Position numbers and translations under genes: made by a program. Positions 48,047-49,116 of a DNA stretch of 49,116 nucleotides are shown here, one piece after another. The notes below the pieces were generated by a model. That model was not told the DNA's origin and made no database searches. It saw only the letters and a program-made list of their open reading frames with translations. Origin of the DNA: Caenibacillus caldisaponilyticus (GTDB lineage Bacteria > Bacillota > Bacilli > Bacillales > Sporolactobacillaceae); contig NZ_BDDQ01000008.1 of the NCBI RefSeq assembly GCF_002003465.1, positions 1-49,116 of the forward strand, written 5' to 3'. Positions within the stretch are counted from its first letter, which is position 1, and every line of letters starts with the position of its first letter.

Positions 48047-48075
48047 TTGACGAATGCGGTAAACGGTGATAATAT
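48047..48075 (+). promoter_or_regulatory. rRNA operon promoter P1
   Basis: TTGACG (48047-48052) with either GATAAT (48068-48073, 15 bp) or TAATAT (48070-48075, 17 bp). An A-rich tract precedes the -35. Confidence 0.75.
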
Positions 48076-48114
48076 TTATGACGTCGCTCCGGTGAGCGGC
48101 TGGATAAAAAGTGA

Positions 48115-48142
48115 TTGACACGAATCGTCAAGATGTGTTAAT
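48115..48142 (+). promoter_or_regulatory. rRNA operon promoter P2
   Basis: TTGACA (48115-48120) is perfect. The -10 is weak (GTTAAT at 48137-48142, spacing 16, with an extended TGT before it). P1 and P2 are about 68 bp apart, the tandem arrangement usual for Bacillus rRNA operons. Confidence 0.7.
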
Positions 48143-48150
48143 CTAATAAA

Positions 48151-48315
48151 GTCGCTTCCGGGAAACCGGGGCGACGGATGGCTCTTTGAAAACTGAACAA
48201 AAGCCAAGCGCGAATGAAAAGGGCAACCTTTTCCGGACGCCACGGATGAAACGGATGTAAAGGTTACGATGGACCGATTCGATCGGTCGTCGTTTTCGAG
48301 ACGCCGGAAGGCGTC
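48151..48315 (+). promoter_or_regulatory. rRNA leader with boxA and processing hairpins
   Basis: boxA-like GGCTCTTTGAAAAC lies at 48180-48193, followed by the conserved CTGAACAAAAGCC. Hairpins: GTCGC ... GCGAC (48151-48175), GACCGAT with ATCGGTC (48272-48288), and GACGCC with GGCGTC (48300-48315) just before the 16S. They fit antitermination and 16S 5' processing. Confidence 0.7.
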
Positions 48316-48318
48316 GAC

Positions 48319-49116
<798 letters not shown>

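Noticed and set aside
47918-48118. Forward frame of 66 codons before the second rRNA operon
   Set aside because: It spans the rRNA promoters, has no ribosome site and no family resemblance.

Overview
The window reads as a chromosomal core segment of an endospore-forming member of the Bacillaceae (Bacillota). The evidence is the 16S/5S/23S sequence, the many sporulation genes (csfB, yabG, sspF, spoVG, fin, spoVT, yabP, yabQ, spoIIE, yabS, yabT), and a gene order that closely follows the yaa-yab-yac region of Bacillus subtilis as I remember it. Coding DNA is moderately GC-rich for a Bacillus, with many G/C third positions and frequent GTG and TTG starts. I cannot name the species.

Layout. Positions 1-392 are the end of one rRNA operon (3' end of 23S, 5S, terminator). 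Next come csfB, a PLP decarboxylase, tmk, darA, yaaR, holB, ricT, yabA, a tRNA methyltransferase, yazA and rsmI (712-8310), all forward. abrB (8475-8759) is the only clear reverse-strand gene; it has a good SigA promoter and Spo0A boxes. Positions 9221-16855 hold metG, tatD, yabE, rnmV, ksgA, yabG, veg and sspF. Positions 16960-23409 hold ispE, purR, ridA, spoVG, glmU, prs, ctc and pth. Positions 23668-32361 hold fin, mfd, spoVT, yabN (mazG), an HU gene, rqcP, yabP, yabQ, divIC and yabR. Positions 32926-39161 hold spoIIE, yabS, yabT, tilS and hprT. Positions 39231-47797 hold ftsH, coaX, hslO, folP, folB, folK, yazB, dusB and lysS. From 48047 a second rRNA operon starts (promoters, leader, 16S), and it runs off the end of the window.

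How the genes work together. The segment mixes translation and RNA maturation (metG, lysS, ksgA, rsmI, rnmV, tilS, dusB, pth, rqcP), DNA replication and repair (holB, yabA, tmk, mfd), nucleotide and folate supply (prs, purR, hprT, folP, folB, folK), envelope precursors (glmU, ispE), division (divIC) and quality control (ftsH, hslO). Sporulation regulators are threaded between these. The regulatory DNA matches that picture: a SigH promoter before spoVG, forespore-type (SigF/SigG) promoters before fin, spoVT and sspF, a 21-bp-spaced promoter of Spo0A type before spoIIE, and tandem near-consensus SigA promoters before veg.

Compared with B. subtilis as I recall it, several genes are absent here: xpaC and yaaN, the SpoVB-like yabM, the tRNAs before spoIIE, and yacD, cysK and pabBAC. 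An HU gene sits between yabN and rqcP. I see no mobile element, CRISPR array, prophage or defence island. The most interesting points are the apparently circularly permuted vWA domain of YabS inside a phosphatase-vWA-kinase neighbourhood, a long perfect hairpin between ctc and pth, a possible structured leader before yabN, and shared forespore promoter words.
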